Shown piece after piece: positions 20,218-28,450 of a stretch of 46,983 bases of DNA. The first letter of the stretch is position 1, and each line of letters starts with the position of its first letter. Source of the DNA: Acetobacteraceae bacterium (GTDB lineage Bacteria > Pseudomonadota > Alphaproteobacteria > Acetobacterales > Acetobacteraceae); contig JASHOF010000032.1 in NCBI GenBank assembly GCA_030041255.1, positions 1-46,983 of the forward strand, in the 5' to 3' direction. The notes under the pieces were generated by a model. The model worked only from the letters and a program-made list of their open reading frames with translations. It was not told the DNA's origin and searched no databases. The translations under genes were made by a program, and so were the position numbers.

Positions 20218-21780
20218 ATGACACTCAACCTCACCGTCCCGAAACAGCTTCACACCGACTTCACCCCGCGCATCACGGTGATGGGCGTGGGTGGCGGCGG
20301 CACCAATGCCGTCGACAACATGATCGCCTTCAATCTGCAGGGCGTCGATTTCGTGGTTGCCAACACTGACGCCCAGCAGCTCATGCATTCGAAGGCGGAT
20401 CGGCGCATCCAGCTCGGTCCGCATCTGACGCAGGGCCTCGGCGCCGGTGCCAAGCCCGAAATCGGCCGCGCCGCCGCCGAGGAAGCCGCCGACGAGCTCG
20501 AGCGCCACCTCGAGGGCGTGCACATGCTCTTCGTCACCGCCGGCATGGGCGGCGGCACCGGCACCGGCGCCGCTCCGGTGATCGCACGCATGGCCCGCGA
20601 GCGCAACATCCTCACCGTCGGCGTGGTCACCAAGCCCTTCACCTTCGAGGGTGTCAGGCGCGCTCGTGCCGCCGAGGCCGGGATCGAGCAGCTTCAGCAA
20701 TATGTCGATACCCTCATCATCATCCCGAACCAGAATCTCTTCCGTCTCGCCAACGAGCGCACCGGCTGGCGCGAAGCCTTCAAGATGGCCGACCATGTGC
20801 TCTACATGGGCGTGCGCGGCGTCACCGACCTCATCGTCTCCCCCGGCCTCGTCAATCTCGACTTCGCCGACATCCGCACCGTGATGGCCGAGATGGGCAA
20901 GGCGATGATGGGAACCGGCGAGGCCGAGGGCGAGAATCGCGCCGCCCGCGCCGCCGAGGCCGCGATCAACAATCCGCTCCTCGAAGACACCAGCATGTCC
21001 GGAGCCAAGGGCCTCCTCATCAATATCACCGGTGGCGAGGACATGACCTTGTTCGAGGTCGACCAGGCGATGAACCGCATCCGCGAGGAGGTGGACGAGG
21101 AAGCGAACATCCTGTTCGGCTCCGCGATCGACGACAACGCCCAGGGCCGCATGCGCGTCTCCGTGGTGGCGACCGGGATCGACCGGCCGCAAGCCGAGCG
21201 CCCGCGCCTGGTCGCCGTCGGCGGCGGCCTCGCCGTCGAGGCGATCGGACCCGAGACGAGTTTCGTCGGCCACGCAGCCTCACCCGCCGCCGATCCCGCT
21301 CTGCGCCCCGCACCCGGCTCTCGCCCGCTCGGACTGCCCTCGGCCGGCACCCCCGAACTGAGGCAACTCAGCCTGGTGCAGCCGCTCCAACCGGCCGCGC
21401 CGTCGCTCGCTTCCATGCCGTCCGCTGCACCGGCCATCCCGCCCGCGCCAGGCGTCCAAGGCACTCCGCCAGCGCATCCCCATGCGCCGCTGCCCGGTGC
21501 GACCTTCCCGGCAGCGCCCTTCGCGGCCGGCCGTCTGCTCGCCGACTCCGCCTCGCCTGCCGCGGTCGCCGCCGCACCACCGCCGCCGCGCCGGCCCAAT
21601 CTCTTCCGCACCGTCACCGGCGCTCTGCTCGGGCTTCCGCCCTCCCCGCCAGTCCCGCCCGCCACCGAGGAGCCGGCCGCCCCATCGGTGCCGGAGCCGC
21701 CGCACGCCTCTGTCAGGCTCGCCGGGAGCGACGATTTCGGCTTCGATATCCCCGCCTTCCTGCGCAAGCAGACGTCCTGA
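20218..21780 (+). CDS. ftsZ: Cell division protein FtsZ
   Basis: FtsZ is the tubulin-like GTPase that forms the division ring. The N-terminal [17 protein letters not shown] and the tubulin signature GGGTGTG (residues 111-117) are present, as are [12 protein letters not shown] and the NxDFAD synergy segment. Residues from about 330 to 500 form a Pro/Ala-rich linker, longer than in E. coli but common in alphaproteobacteria. The C-terminal peptide [16 protein letters not shown] is the docking site for FtsA and other partners. The gene starts 59 nt after ftsA, enough room for its own ribosome site. Confidence 0.98.
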   Translation: MTLNLTVPKQLHTDFTPRITVMGVGGGGTNAVDNMIAFNLQGVDFVVANTDAQQLMHSKADRRIQLGPHLTQGLGAGAKPEIGRAAAEEAADELERHLEGVHMLFVTAGMGGGTGTGAAPVIARMARERNILTVGVVTKPFTFEGVRRARAAEAGIEQLQQYVDTLIIIPNQNLFRLANERTGWREAFKMADHVLYMGVRGVTDLIVSPGLVNLDFADIRTVMAEMGKAMMGTGEAEGENRAARAAEAAINNPLLEDTSMSGAKGLLINITGGEDMTLFEVDQAMNRIREEVDEEANILFGSAIDDNAQGRMRVSVVATGIDRPQAERPRLVAVGGGLAVEAIGPETSFVGHAASPAADPALRPAPGSRPLGLPSAGTPELRQLSLVQPLQPAAPSLASMPSAAPAIPPAPGVQGTPPAHPHAPLPGATFPAAPFAAGRLLADSASPAAVAAAPPPPRRPNLFRTVTGALLGLPPSPPVPPATEEPAAPSVPEPPHASVRLAGSDDFGFDIPAFLRKQTS

Positions 21781-21796
21781 AACGAAACGGGGAGCA

Positions 21797-21835
21797 ATGC
21801 AAAAAATCCCTCAAATAGAGATGCTTAGGCGGTAA
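21797..21835 (+). CDS. Possible 12-codon leader ORF between ftsZ and lpxC
   Basis: ATG at 21797 follows GGGGAG (21789-21794) at good spacing and opens a 12-codon frame, MQKIPQIEMLRR, ending in TAA at 21833. The surrounding gap is AT-rich for this genome. Nothing in the peptide suggests a function; it could be a translated leader of lpxC or chance. Confidence 0.25.
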   Translation: MQKIPQIEMLRR

Positions 21836-21892
21836 TATCCCGAAATAAACTGTGTCTTCCCACCCCCCTCGGACGCCGCCTAGCATCGCGGC

Positions 21893-22822
21893 ATGGACGG
21901 GTCGATCCACCCACTCGGAAGCGAGGTGCCGCGTCAGCGCACAGTGCGCAATCCGATTGGTTGCACCGGCATCGGCCTGCACTCCGGGCTGCGGATCGCT
22001 CTGGAACTCGCACCGGCGCCGGCAGACAGTGGCATCGTTTTCTATCGTTCCGATGCCGGCATCGATATCCCCGCCCGTTTCGATCGCGTTGTCGATGGTC
22101 ACCTCGCCACCCGCCTCGCCGCCATCGGCGCGCCGGACATCGGCATCGCCACGATCGAGCATCTGATGGCGGCGCTGGCCGCGCTCGGGATCGATAACGC
22201 CCGCGTCAGCATCGATGGCCCGGAAGTGCCGGTGCTGGATGGTTCTGCCGCTCCCTTCGTGTTCCTGATCGACTGCGCCGGAACGCTGCCGCAGGAGGCG
22301 CCACGGCGCGAAATCACCATCCTGCGCCGTGTCCGCGTCACCGAAGGCGAAGCCTTCGTCGAGCTTTCGCCTGACCCCGCTGCCGGCCTCTCGATGGAAC
22401 TCTCGATTGCCTTCGATGCCCCGGCGATCGGCCGGCAGGCTTTTTCTCTTTCATTGACCGAGCAAGGCTTCCGCCGCGAGCTGGCCGCCGCCCGCACCTT
22501 CATCACCGCCGATGCCATCGCCGGCCTCCGCGCCGCCGGCCTCGCCCAGGGCGGCACGCTCGATAACGCCGTCGTCGTCGAGGATGCGCGCATCCTCAAC
22601 CCGGCCGGCCTGCGCATGCCCGACGAGTTCGTCCGCCATAAGCTCCTGGATGCCGTCGGCGATCTGGCGCTGGCCGGCCTGCCCATCCGCGGCCGTTTCC
22701 GCGCTTGCCGTTCGGGCCACGCCCTCAATCACCGCCTGCTCGAGGCGCTCTTCGCCGCGCCTGACAACTTCCGGATCGGCCTGGCAACGCCGCGCGACGC
22801 CCTGGCTCTCGCCGCCGCCTGA
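21893..22822 (+). CDS. lpxC: UDP-3-O-acyl-N-acetylglucosamine deacetylase
   Basis: LpxC is the zinc deacetylase that commits UDP-3-O-acyl-GlcNAc to lipid A synthesis. The N-terminus TVRNPIGCTGIGLHSGLRIALEL matches the first family domain. Zinc ligands are His90 (TIEHLMAAL), His249 and Asp253 (RHKLLDAVGD), and the catalytic His276 lies in SGHALNH. Length 309 is usual. It closes the dcw cluster, 112 nt after ftsZ; a TAATAT at 21833 may be part of a separate promoter but lacks a -35. Confidence 0.97.
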   Translation: MDGSIHPLGSEVPRQRTVRNPIGCTGIGLHSGLRIALELAPAPADSGIVFYRSDAGIDIPARFDRVVDGHLATRLAAIGAPDIGIATIEHLMAALAALGIDNARVSIDGPEVPVLDGSAAPFVFLIDCAGTLPQEAPRREITILRRVRVTEGEAFVELSPDPAAGLSMELSIAFDAPAIGRQAFSLSLTEQGFRRELAAARTFITADAIAGLRAAGLAQGGTLDNAVVVEDARILNPAGLRMPDEFVRHKLLDAVGDLALAGLPIRGRFRACRSGHALNHRLLEALFAAPDNFRIGLATPRDALALAAA

Positions 22823-22824
22823 GC

Positions 22825-22989
22825 TTACCGCACGCTGCGGTCGGTAGGGCCCACCTTCGGGTGTCCCGGTTGCGGCTCACGAGGCCGATGCGCTTTCGCG
22901 CGCTCCTGGGCCTTCCGCTTGGCCAGATTGGCGCGCAGCGCGGCCGCCTGGCGCGCGATCTTCTCAGGGTTCGGCGGCCGATCGGCCAT
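22825..22989 (-). CDS. Small conserved-looking basic protein, 54 residues
   Basis: Reading the minus strand from ATG at 22989 to TAA at 22825 gives MADRPPNPEKIARQAAALRA followed by NLAKRKAQERAKAHRP and a Pro-rich end. The helix-forming ALRANLAKRKAQ-R pattern resembles short alphaproteobacterial hypothetical proteins of the same size, which I recall but cannot check here. It runs convergent to lpxC, with stops 2 nt apart. Function unknown; no domain or membrane segment is seen. Confidence 0.6.
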   Translation of the reverse strand: MADRPPNPEKIARQAAALRANLAKRKAQERAKAHRPREPQPGHPKVGPTDRSVR

Positions 22990-23034
22990 GGTCGATCCAT
23001 CGCTGCGGGCGATGCGCTGTCAAGCCCGGCATGC

Positions 23035-23064
23035 TTGCCGGGGCCGCCGTCGCAAGACTATACC
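23035..23064 (+). promoter_or_regulatory. Candidate promoter of tRNA-Thr
   Basis: TTGCCG (23035-23040), 18-nt spacer and TATACC (23059-23064) end 9 nt before the tRNA 5' end. An inverted repeat CCCGGCA-TGCT-TGCCGGG (23025-23042) overlaps the -35. Confidence 0.45.
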
Positions 23065-23073
23065 GCGACCCGT

Positions 23074-23145
<72 letters not shown>

Positions 23146-23562
23146 TCCTTTTTCCCTTGAGATTCCTGAGATTTTGCCTCGCCTTGCAAAACGCCGGCCG
23201 GCATCGCCGATCGCGCGCAGGATCGAAGGCGGCGGCTATCGCCGCGCACTCGCCTGGTACCCCGAATCAAACTTGAGTGACACAGATCCCCCGCGCCATT
23301 CGCATCATTCCCCTCTCCCTCTGGGAGAGGAGTTCCGATCGCCATCTTTTCCCTCTCCCTCTGGGAGAGGGGTAGGGTGAGGGTGAGGGCGAGGGCGAAT
23401 CACTCATCCATGAAAGTCGGCACCAGCGTGTCGAAGTGACGGATCGCGAGGTCCGCATCATCGGTTCGAAAAGCAACCTGCTTCAGACGCTGGCCGCCGC
23501 AGCCGGCGTAAAGCCGGCTACGCCCGGCGCTCGCCTAAATTCGCAGTTCTGTTCCGAAGTGA
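23146..23562. other. Repeat-bearing gap between two tRNA genes
   Basis: No gene is supported; frames here give low-complexity peptides without ribosome sites. It contains the duplicated hairpin at 23311-23370 and a (GGGTGA)/(GGGCGA)-like purine tract at 23369-23397. Confidence 0.5.
23311..23397. repeat. Two copies of a REP-like hairpin with a GAGGGT purine tract
   Basis: CCCTCTCCCTCTGGGAGAGG occurs at 23311-23330 and again, identical, at 23351-23370. Each folds as CCTCTCCC/GGGAGAGG with a three-base loop. The second copy runs into GGGTAGGGTGAGGGTGAGGG. The same family recurs at 41708-41745. Such elements are scattered in intergenic DNA of many proteobacteria. Confidence 0.75.
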
Positions 23563-23649
23563 CGGAGAGGGTGGGATTCGAACCCACGGTACGCATATGC
23601 GTACAACGGTTTTCGAGACCGTCCCGATCGACCGCTCCGGCACCTCTCC
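23563..23649 (-). tRNA. tRNA-Ser (anticodon CGA)
   Basis: On the minus strand acceptor GGAGAGG (23649-23643) pairs with CCTCTCC, discriminator G at 23563. The anticodon loop CTCGAAA gives anticodon CGA (plus-strand 23613-23615). A long variable arm TACGCATATGCGTA, itself self-complementary, marks a class II tRNA, and the T arm GTGGG-TTCGAAT-CCCAC follows. 87 nt; CCA is not encoded. Confidence 0.97.
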
Positions 23650-23713
23650 GCTGCCCGCCCTGTGGGCTCGCGTTATAGGATCCGCGATCGCAAGCGGCAA
23701 CCAGTTCCCCCGC

Positions 23714-24595
23714 TCAACCGAAGAACCGAAGCAACCATCCGGCCACTGCCTCCGGATCTTCCTCCGCTAGATAATGCGTCGTATCGACGGGCCCGCCGCT
23801 CAATGGACCGCTTGCGTAGCTTCCCCAGAGCGCCAGCGGATCATCGAACCGCCCGATCTTTCCCTTCTCGCCCCAGATCACCAGCAGCGGGCACGCAATC
23901 TTCAGGCCCGCTGCCCGGCTCGCCCGGTCGTGCTCGAGATCGATGCCGGCTGCCGCACGGTAATCCTCGCACATGCCCCGGATCATCTCCGGATTGCACG
24001 CCGCCGCGAGATAATCGGCCAGGGCCTCGGGGGCGAACACCTCGTCGGGCGGCTTGCCGCGCGCGGTGTGCGCGCGGAACCAGGTTTCCGGCGCCGCATT
24101 GATCACCATCTCGGGGATCGGATGCGGCTGCGCGAACCAGAACCAATGGTAATAGGCAAGCGCGCGCTTGGCATCGACGCGCGCGAAGTTCTCGATCGTC
24201 GGCACGATGTCGAGCACCGCGAGTTTCTCCACGCACTCCGGATGATCGAGCGCCAGCCGATGCCCCACGCGCGCCCCGCGGTCGTGCCCGGCCACCAGGA
24301 ATCGCCGGTGCCCGAAATGCCGCATCACCGCCACCGCATCGCGTGCCATCGCCCGTTTCGCATAGGGCGCATGGTCTGCTGTCGCCGCCGGCTTGAACGA
24401 GCCGCCATAACCGCGAAGGTCCGGACAGATTACCTCGAAGCGCCCTGCCAGAAGCGGCGCCACCCGATGCCAGGCTGCATGCGATTGCGGGTTGCCGTGC
24501 AACAGCAACAAGGGCGCACCCTTCCCGCCATGTCTGAGCCGGATTCGCCCCTCCGCCGTCTCGATCTCCGCCAGCGTGAATCCCTCGAAGAACAT
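23714..24595 (-). CDS. Alpha/beta hydrolase, fluoroacetate/haloacetate dehalogenase-like
   Basis: These enzymes cleave the carbon-halogen bond of haloacetates through an aspartyl ester. The hydrolase fold is clear: HGNPQSHAAWH (oxyanion loop), CPDLRGYGGS, nucleophile Asp105 in GHDRGAR, Asp129 in LDIVPT and His274 in TTHYLAEED. His150-Trp151 in YYHWFWFAQP sits where the fluoride-binding His-Trp pair of known fluoroacetate dehalogenases lies, with constant spacing from the nucleophile. Length 293 fits the dehalogenase group; epoxide hydrolase is the main alternative. It diverges from prpD with a 317-nt gap. Confidence 0.82.
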   Translation of the reverse strand: MFFEGFTLAEIETAEGRIRLRHGGKGAPLLLLHGNPQSHAAWHRVAPLLAGRFEVICPDLRGYGGSFKPAATADHAPYAKRAMARDAVAVMRHFGHRRFLVAGHDRGARVGHRLALDHPECVEKLAVLDIVPTIENFARVDAKRALAYYHWFWFAQPHPIPEMVINAAPETWFRAHTARGKPPDEVFAPEALADYLAAACNPEMIRGMCEDYRAAAGIDLEHDRASRAAGLKIACPLLVIWGEKGKIGRFDDPLALWGSYASGPLSGGPVDTTHYLAEEDPEAVAGWLLRFFG

Positions 24596-24912
24596 CGAAC
24601 ACTCTCCCGCCGCACGATGCCCGGCTCACCCGCACATGGATAGAGATTAAATAAAGTACGCAGGCCCCTCCGCCTGTGTCTCCTCCCGGCGGCCGCGATG
24701 AAGCGGCAGCGACCGCCTCCGGCACGATCGCGGCAGGCGTCGCGAAGGTGCCGATCGCCACTTCCCCGGGCGGAGCAGGCATCGACACATCTGCAACGAT
24801 TGCCGGGCGCTTGCCGATCGCCTGCCCGCATCTTACGAAGGCCGGCATTCATCTCTGTTCCGCCCGGCGCCGCGCCCGGTCCATCTCCGCCGGAGTCCGA
24901 GGAGAAAACAGC
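24596..24912. other. Divergent gap between the dehalogenase-like gene and prpD
   Basis: Both flanking genes should have promoters here. The first 60 bases contain an A/T-rich patch (AGATTAAATAAAG near 24646) that could be a promoter region. AGGAG at 24899-24903 serves prpD. A frame open through the gap into prpD has no family match. Confidence 0.4.
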
Positions 24913-26412
24913 ATGATCCTGCATGAGGTGAGGGTGCATCCTTCCAGGGAGGGCCTGCCGCGCGAGCAGCAGCTTGCCTGGAAGATCGCCTCCGTCGCCG
25001 CCGACCGCGTCGCACTCGAGCCCGCCGTCGAAGAGATGATCGTCAACCGGATCATCGACAACGCCGCAGTGGCTATCGCGGCCATCAACCGCCACCCGCC
25101 CACGGCCGCCCGCGCCATGGCGCTCGGCCATCCGCGCCGTCGCAGCGCTTGCCTTTTCGGCCTGCCCGCCGGACGCACGGTCAGCCCGGAATGGGCGGCC
25201 TGGGCGAACGGTGTCGCCGTGCGCGAACTCGACATGCACGACACCTTCCTTGCCGCCGACTATTCCCATCCCGGTGACAACATCCCGCCGATACTCGCCC
25301 TCGCCCAGGCCGCCGGGCGCTCCGGGCGCGATCTCCTCCGCGCTGTCGCCACCGGCTACGAAATCCAGATCGACCTCGTGCGTGCGATCTCGCTCCACAA
25401 GCACAGAATCGACCACATCGCCCATCTCTGCCCGGCTCAGGCCGCCGGCCTCGGCACGCTGCTCCGCCTGCCTCCCGCCACCATCTACCAGGCCGTGCAG
25501 CAGGCGCTGCACGTAAGCTGCACCACCCGCCAGTCACGCAAGGGCGAGATCAGCTCGTGGAAGGCTTTCGCCCCGGCCCATGCCGGCAAGCTTGCCATCG
25601 AAGCGATCGACCGCGCGATGCGCGGCGAAGGCAGCCCAAGTCCGATCTACGAAGGCGAGGACTCGGTCATCGCCTGGCTGCTCGACGGACCCGAGGCGCG
25701 CTATCAGGTGCCGCTGCCCGCACCAGGCGAACCCAAACGCGCCATCCTGGACAGCTTTACCAAGGAGCACAGCGCCGAATACCAGGCGCAGGCGCTGATC
25801 GACCTCGCCTTCCGCATGCGCCAACGCATCCCCGACCTCGGCGAGATCGAGCGCATCCTCATCCACACCAGCCATCACACCCACAGCGTCATCGGAACCG
25901 GCGCCGGCGATCCGGAGAAGATGGACCCCAAGGCAAGCCGCGAGACACTCGACCATTCCATCATGTACATCTTCGCCGTCGCCCTCGAGGACGGCACCTG
26001 GCACCATGTCCGAAGCTACGCGCCGCGCCGCGCCGCCCGGCCCTCTACGGTCGCTCTCTGGCACAAGATCGAGACCCGCGAGGCTCCGGAATGGACTGCC
26101 CGCTATCACGCCGCCGATCCGAAGGAGAAGGCGTTCGGCGGCCGCGTGGAGATTTTCCTCCGCGACGGGCGCGTCATCGAGGACGAGCTCGCCGTCGCCG
26201 ACGCCCATCCGCTCGGCGCCCACCCCTTCGCCCGCCCCGACTATATCCGCAAGTTTCGCGAACTGACCGGGAGCTTGCTGGCGCCCGCCGAAGCAGAGCG
26301 CTTCCTCGCTCTGGTGCAGGAGCTGCCGCGCCTCGAGGCAGGCAGGCTCGCGCGCCTGAACCTCGCCCTGCCGAGAGGCACGCTTGCAGAGGGACGGCCC
26401 GGAATTTTCTGA
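24913..26412 (+). CDS. prpD: 2-methylcitrate dehydratase (MmgE/PrpD family)
   Basis: PrpD dehydrates 2-methylcitrate to 2-methyl-cis-aconitate in propionate breakdown. The protein starts [20 protein letters not shown] after an AGGAG site; the open frame extends upstream to 24676 but that part is not conserved-looking. Family segments are [82 protein letters not shown] and [39 protein letters not shown]. Length 499 is close to E. coli PrpD. prpC follows after 32 nt, making a two-gene methylcitrate unit; methylisocitrate lyase (prpB) is not in the window. Confidence 0.93.
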   Translation: MILHEVRVHPSREGLPREQQLAWKIASVAADRVALEPAVEEMIVNRIIDNAAVAIAAINRHPPTAARAMALGHPRRRSACLFGLPAGRTVSPEWAAWANGVAVRELDMHDTFLAADYSHPGDNIPPILALAQAAGRSGRDLLRAVATGYEIQIDLVRAISLHKHRIDHIAHLCPAQAAGLGTLLRLPPATIYQAVQQALHVSCTTRQSRKGEISSWKAFAPAHAGKLAIEAIDRAMRGEGSPSPIYEGEDSVIAWLLDGPEARYQVPLPAPGEPKRAILDSFTKEHSAEYQAQALIDLAFRMRQRIPDLGEIERILIHTSHHTHSVIGTGAGDPEKMDPKASRETLDHSIMYIFAVALEDGTWHHVRSYAPRRAARPSTVALWHKIETREAPEWTARYHAADPKEKAFGGRVEIFLRDGRVIEDELAVADAHPLGAHPFARPDYIRKFRELTGSLLAPAEAERFLALVQELPRLEAGRLARLNLALPRGTLAEGRPGIF

Positions 26413-26444
26413 GTGCCGCACTATCCTCAAATGGAGAAGGATCG

Positions 26445-27572
26445 ATGAGCGAACCCGAGGTGCATAAGGGCCTGGTCGGCGTCTATGCCGATACCACCGC
26501 AATCTCCAAGGTGATGCCGGAGTCGAACAGCCTCACCTACCGCGGCTATCCGGTGCAGGAGCTTGCCGAGCACTGCTGTTTCGAAGAGGTCGTCTACCTG
26601 CTCTGGAACGGCGAACTGCCGAGCCGCCGCGCGCTCGCCGCCTTCGAAAAGGCCGAGCGCGCCGAGCGGCATATCACCCCCAGGCTCCGCGATCTCATCG
26701 CCTCCTTTCCCCGCCGCGGCCATCCGATGGACGCCATCCGCACCGCCGTCTCCTTCATGGCGCTCGAGGATCCGGAGACCGCCGACAATTCCGAGGCGGC
26801 CACCCGGCGCAAGGCGCTGCGCTTGCTGGCCAGGATTCCAACCGCGATCGCCGCGCGCCATCGCCTGGGCCACGGCCTCCGTCTGCCCAGGCCGAGATCG
26901 GATCTCAGCTTCGCCGCCAACTTCTTTCATCTCTGCTTCGGCCGCGTTCCCGAGCCCGAGGTCGTCAAGGCGTTCGACGTTTCGCTCATCCTCTATGCCG
27001 AGCACACCTTCAATGCCTCGACCTTCGCCGCCCGCACCGTCGCCTCCACCGAGGCCGACATCCATGCCGCGATCACCGCCGCGATTGCCGCCCTCAAGGG
27101 CCCGCTGCACGGCGGGGCGAACGAGGCGGTGATGCACATGCTGAAGGAGATCGGCCAGCCGGAACGAGCGCATGGCTGGATCGAAGACCGCCTCGACCAT
27201 CGCGCGCTGGTGATGGGATTCGGCCATCGCGTCTACAAGAGCGGCGATTCCCGGGTGCCCACGATGACCCGCTATGCCGAGCGCATGGCGGGCGTCGTCG
27301 GCGACACACGGTGGATGGAGATCAGCCGCATCCTCGCCGCCGAGATGCTGGCACGGAAAAACATCCACCCGAACCTCGATTTTCCGACCGGGCCGGCCTA
27401 CTACCTCATGGGATTCGAAATCCCGATGTTTACGCCGATCTTCGTCGCCTCCCGCCTTTCCGGTTGGGCCGCGCACGTCCTCGAACAGGCAAAGGACAAC
27501 CGGCTGATCCGTCCGCTCTCGGTCTATTCGGGTGTTGCCGAACGCTCCGTGCGGCCGATCGGCGAGCGCTGA
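26445..27572 (+). CDS. prpC: 2-methylcitrate synthase / citrate synthase II
   Basis: PrpC condenses propionyl-CoA with oxaloacetate. The start MSEPEVHKGLVGVYADTTAISKV and the 375-residue length are typical of the short methylcitrate synthase branch rather than the 430-residue housekeeping citrate synthase. Active-site features are the His of GPLHGGANEAVMHML, the His of GFGHRVYKSGDSR and the Asp of NLDFPTGPAYYLMGF, with RPLSVYSG near the end. GGAGAAGG (26433-26440) is the ribosome site. Position after prpD supports the methylcitrate role. Confidence 0.92.
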   Translation: MSEPEVHKGLVGVYADTTAISKVMPESNSLTYRGYPVQELAEHCCFEEVVYLLWNGELPSRRALAAFEKAERAERHITPRLRDLIASFPRRGHPMDAIRTAVSFMALEDPETADNSEAATRRKALRLLARIPTAIAARHRLGHGLRLPRPRSDLSFAANFFHLCFGRVPEPEVVKAFDVSLILYAEHTFNASTFAARTVASTEADIHAAITAAIAALKGPLHGGANEAVMHMLKEIGQPERAHGWIEDRLDHRALVMGFGHRVYKSGDSRVPTMTRYAERMAGVVGDTRWMEISRILAAEMLARKNIHPNLDFPTGPAYYLMGFEIPMFTPIFVASRLSGWAAHVLEQAKDNRLIRPLSVYSGVAERSVRPIGER

Positions 27573-28009
27573 CACATCTCGCTTTGCTCCGGCGACGCCA
27601 CGCCGAAAAAGAAAATGATCGGATCCTTACGGGCAACGGTTGTTTTTGTTTGACATGCGATGGCGAGAAGGGGAATAGCGGAGTTGCTGTGCCCGCGCCC
27701 GAGTCGCACATGTGCGATCAACATTTCGCGGATGCATGCAACGAGGAAGGACGGTCCATGGACCGCAGGCTCGTTCGGACGATACGGCGCCACCGGCGTC
27801 GCGATGTCCGAACCTCTTCAGGACCACGATCGGCGAGCACGCCATTCGGCAGCGGAATCCGTGTGGTTTCGCGCTTTCGCCGTTGGCCCGGGCCTCGTCC
27901 TCATCGGACCGCCGGACTGACGGCTGGGCTTCGCGATACTGTCGCCGAGCTCGGCAACGACCGGGCATCCGGTCCTCGTCCACCCCACGGCGCAAAGGAG
28001 TTCCACCAC
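27573..28009. other. Long leader region between prpC and the histone-like gene
   Basis: No convincing gene. TTGACA at 27650-27655 with GAATAG at 27673-27678 (17-nt spacer) is a possible promoter. A perfect 14-bp palindrome lies at 27704-27717. The frame of the downstream histone-like gene stays open across the whole gap, with a second possible start at ATG 27758 behind AGGAAGG (27744-27750), but the translation there is Arg/Ser/Pro low-complexity and unlike a folded protein. Confidence 0.45.
27704..27717. promoter_or_regulatory. 14-bp perfect palindrome, possible operator
   Basis: TCGCACATGTGCGA is fully self-complementary and lies about 25 nt past the candidate -10 at 27673-27678, a position suited to repressor binding. 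The binding protein is unknown. Confidence 0.35.
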
Positions 28010-28372
28010 GTGAGTAACGAAGAAACCGGCACCGAGCCCTCGCGCGCCCAGCCGATGGCGATGCGTGCCAGCACGCGCAAGGCAGCCGCGAAGAAGAAGA
28101 CCACGAGGCGCAAGACCGGCGTCCGCAAGACCGGCGTCCGCAAGACCGCGGCCAAGAAAACCACCCGCCGCAAGACCGCTGCGCGCAAGACCGGCGCCCG
28201 CAAGACCGCTGCGCGCAAGACGGCAGCACGGAAGAAGGCGCCACGGCGGAAGGCAGCCACCAGGAAGGCAGCCAGAAAGACCCGCAAGACAGGCGTGCGG
28301 CGGGCACGCAAGGCCGCGCCTCCTGCTCCCGAGAGCGAACCGATGTCCTCGCCCTCGGAAGGAATGGACTGA
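28010..28372 (+). CDS. Histone H1-like Lys/Arg/Ala-rich nucleoid protein
   Basis: Start GTG 28010 follows AAAGGAG (27994-28000). The 120-residue product has an acidic, Glu/Pro-containing head, then about 75 residues built almost entirely from Lys, Arg, Ala and Thr in RKTGV, RKTAA and KKTTRRKT units, and a short acidic tail ending EPMSSPSEGMD. This is the composition of bacterial histone H1-like proteins (Hc1/AlgP type), which bind DNA without a fixed fold. At DNA level the unit CGCAAGACCGGCGTC is repeated. A strong terminator follows 43 nt after the stop, so it is probably monocistronic. Confidence 0.78.
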   Translation: MSNEETGTEPSRAQPMAMRASTRKAAAKKKTTRRKTGVRKTGVRKTAAKKTTRRKTAARKTGARKTAARKTAARKKAPRRKAATRKAARKTRKTGVRRARKAAPPAPESEPMSSPSEGMD

Positions 28373-28415
28373 CAACTCTTTCCCGATCCCGACGCGAGAC
28401 ATCTTCTCGCGCGGC

Positions 28416-28443
28416 AAGGGCGGCCCTGTGCCGCCCTTTTTTT
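28416..28443 (+). terminator. Rho-independent terminator of the histone-like gene
   Basis: Stem AAGGGCGGC (28416-28424) pairs with GCCGCCCTT (28430-28438) across a five-base loop, and T residues run to 28443. Confidence 0.85.
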
Positions 28444-28450
28444 CGCGCGC

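Noticed and set aside
17837-20224. 795-codon minus-strand open frame opposite ftsQ and ftsA
   Set aside because: Same reasoning: mirror of conserved genes, no recognisable domain.
23369-23397. GGGTGA/GGGCGA tract as a CRISPR or telomere-like array
   Set aside because: Units are 6 bp, without spacers, and are the tail of the REP-like hairpin.
27758-28372. Longer histone-like protein starting at ATG 27758 as the main product
   Set aside because: The added residues are Arg/Ser/Pro low-complexity and the GTG at 28010 has a strong AAAGGAG; kept only as an alternative.
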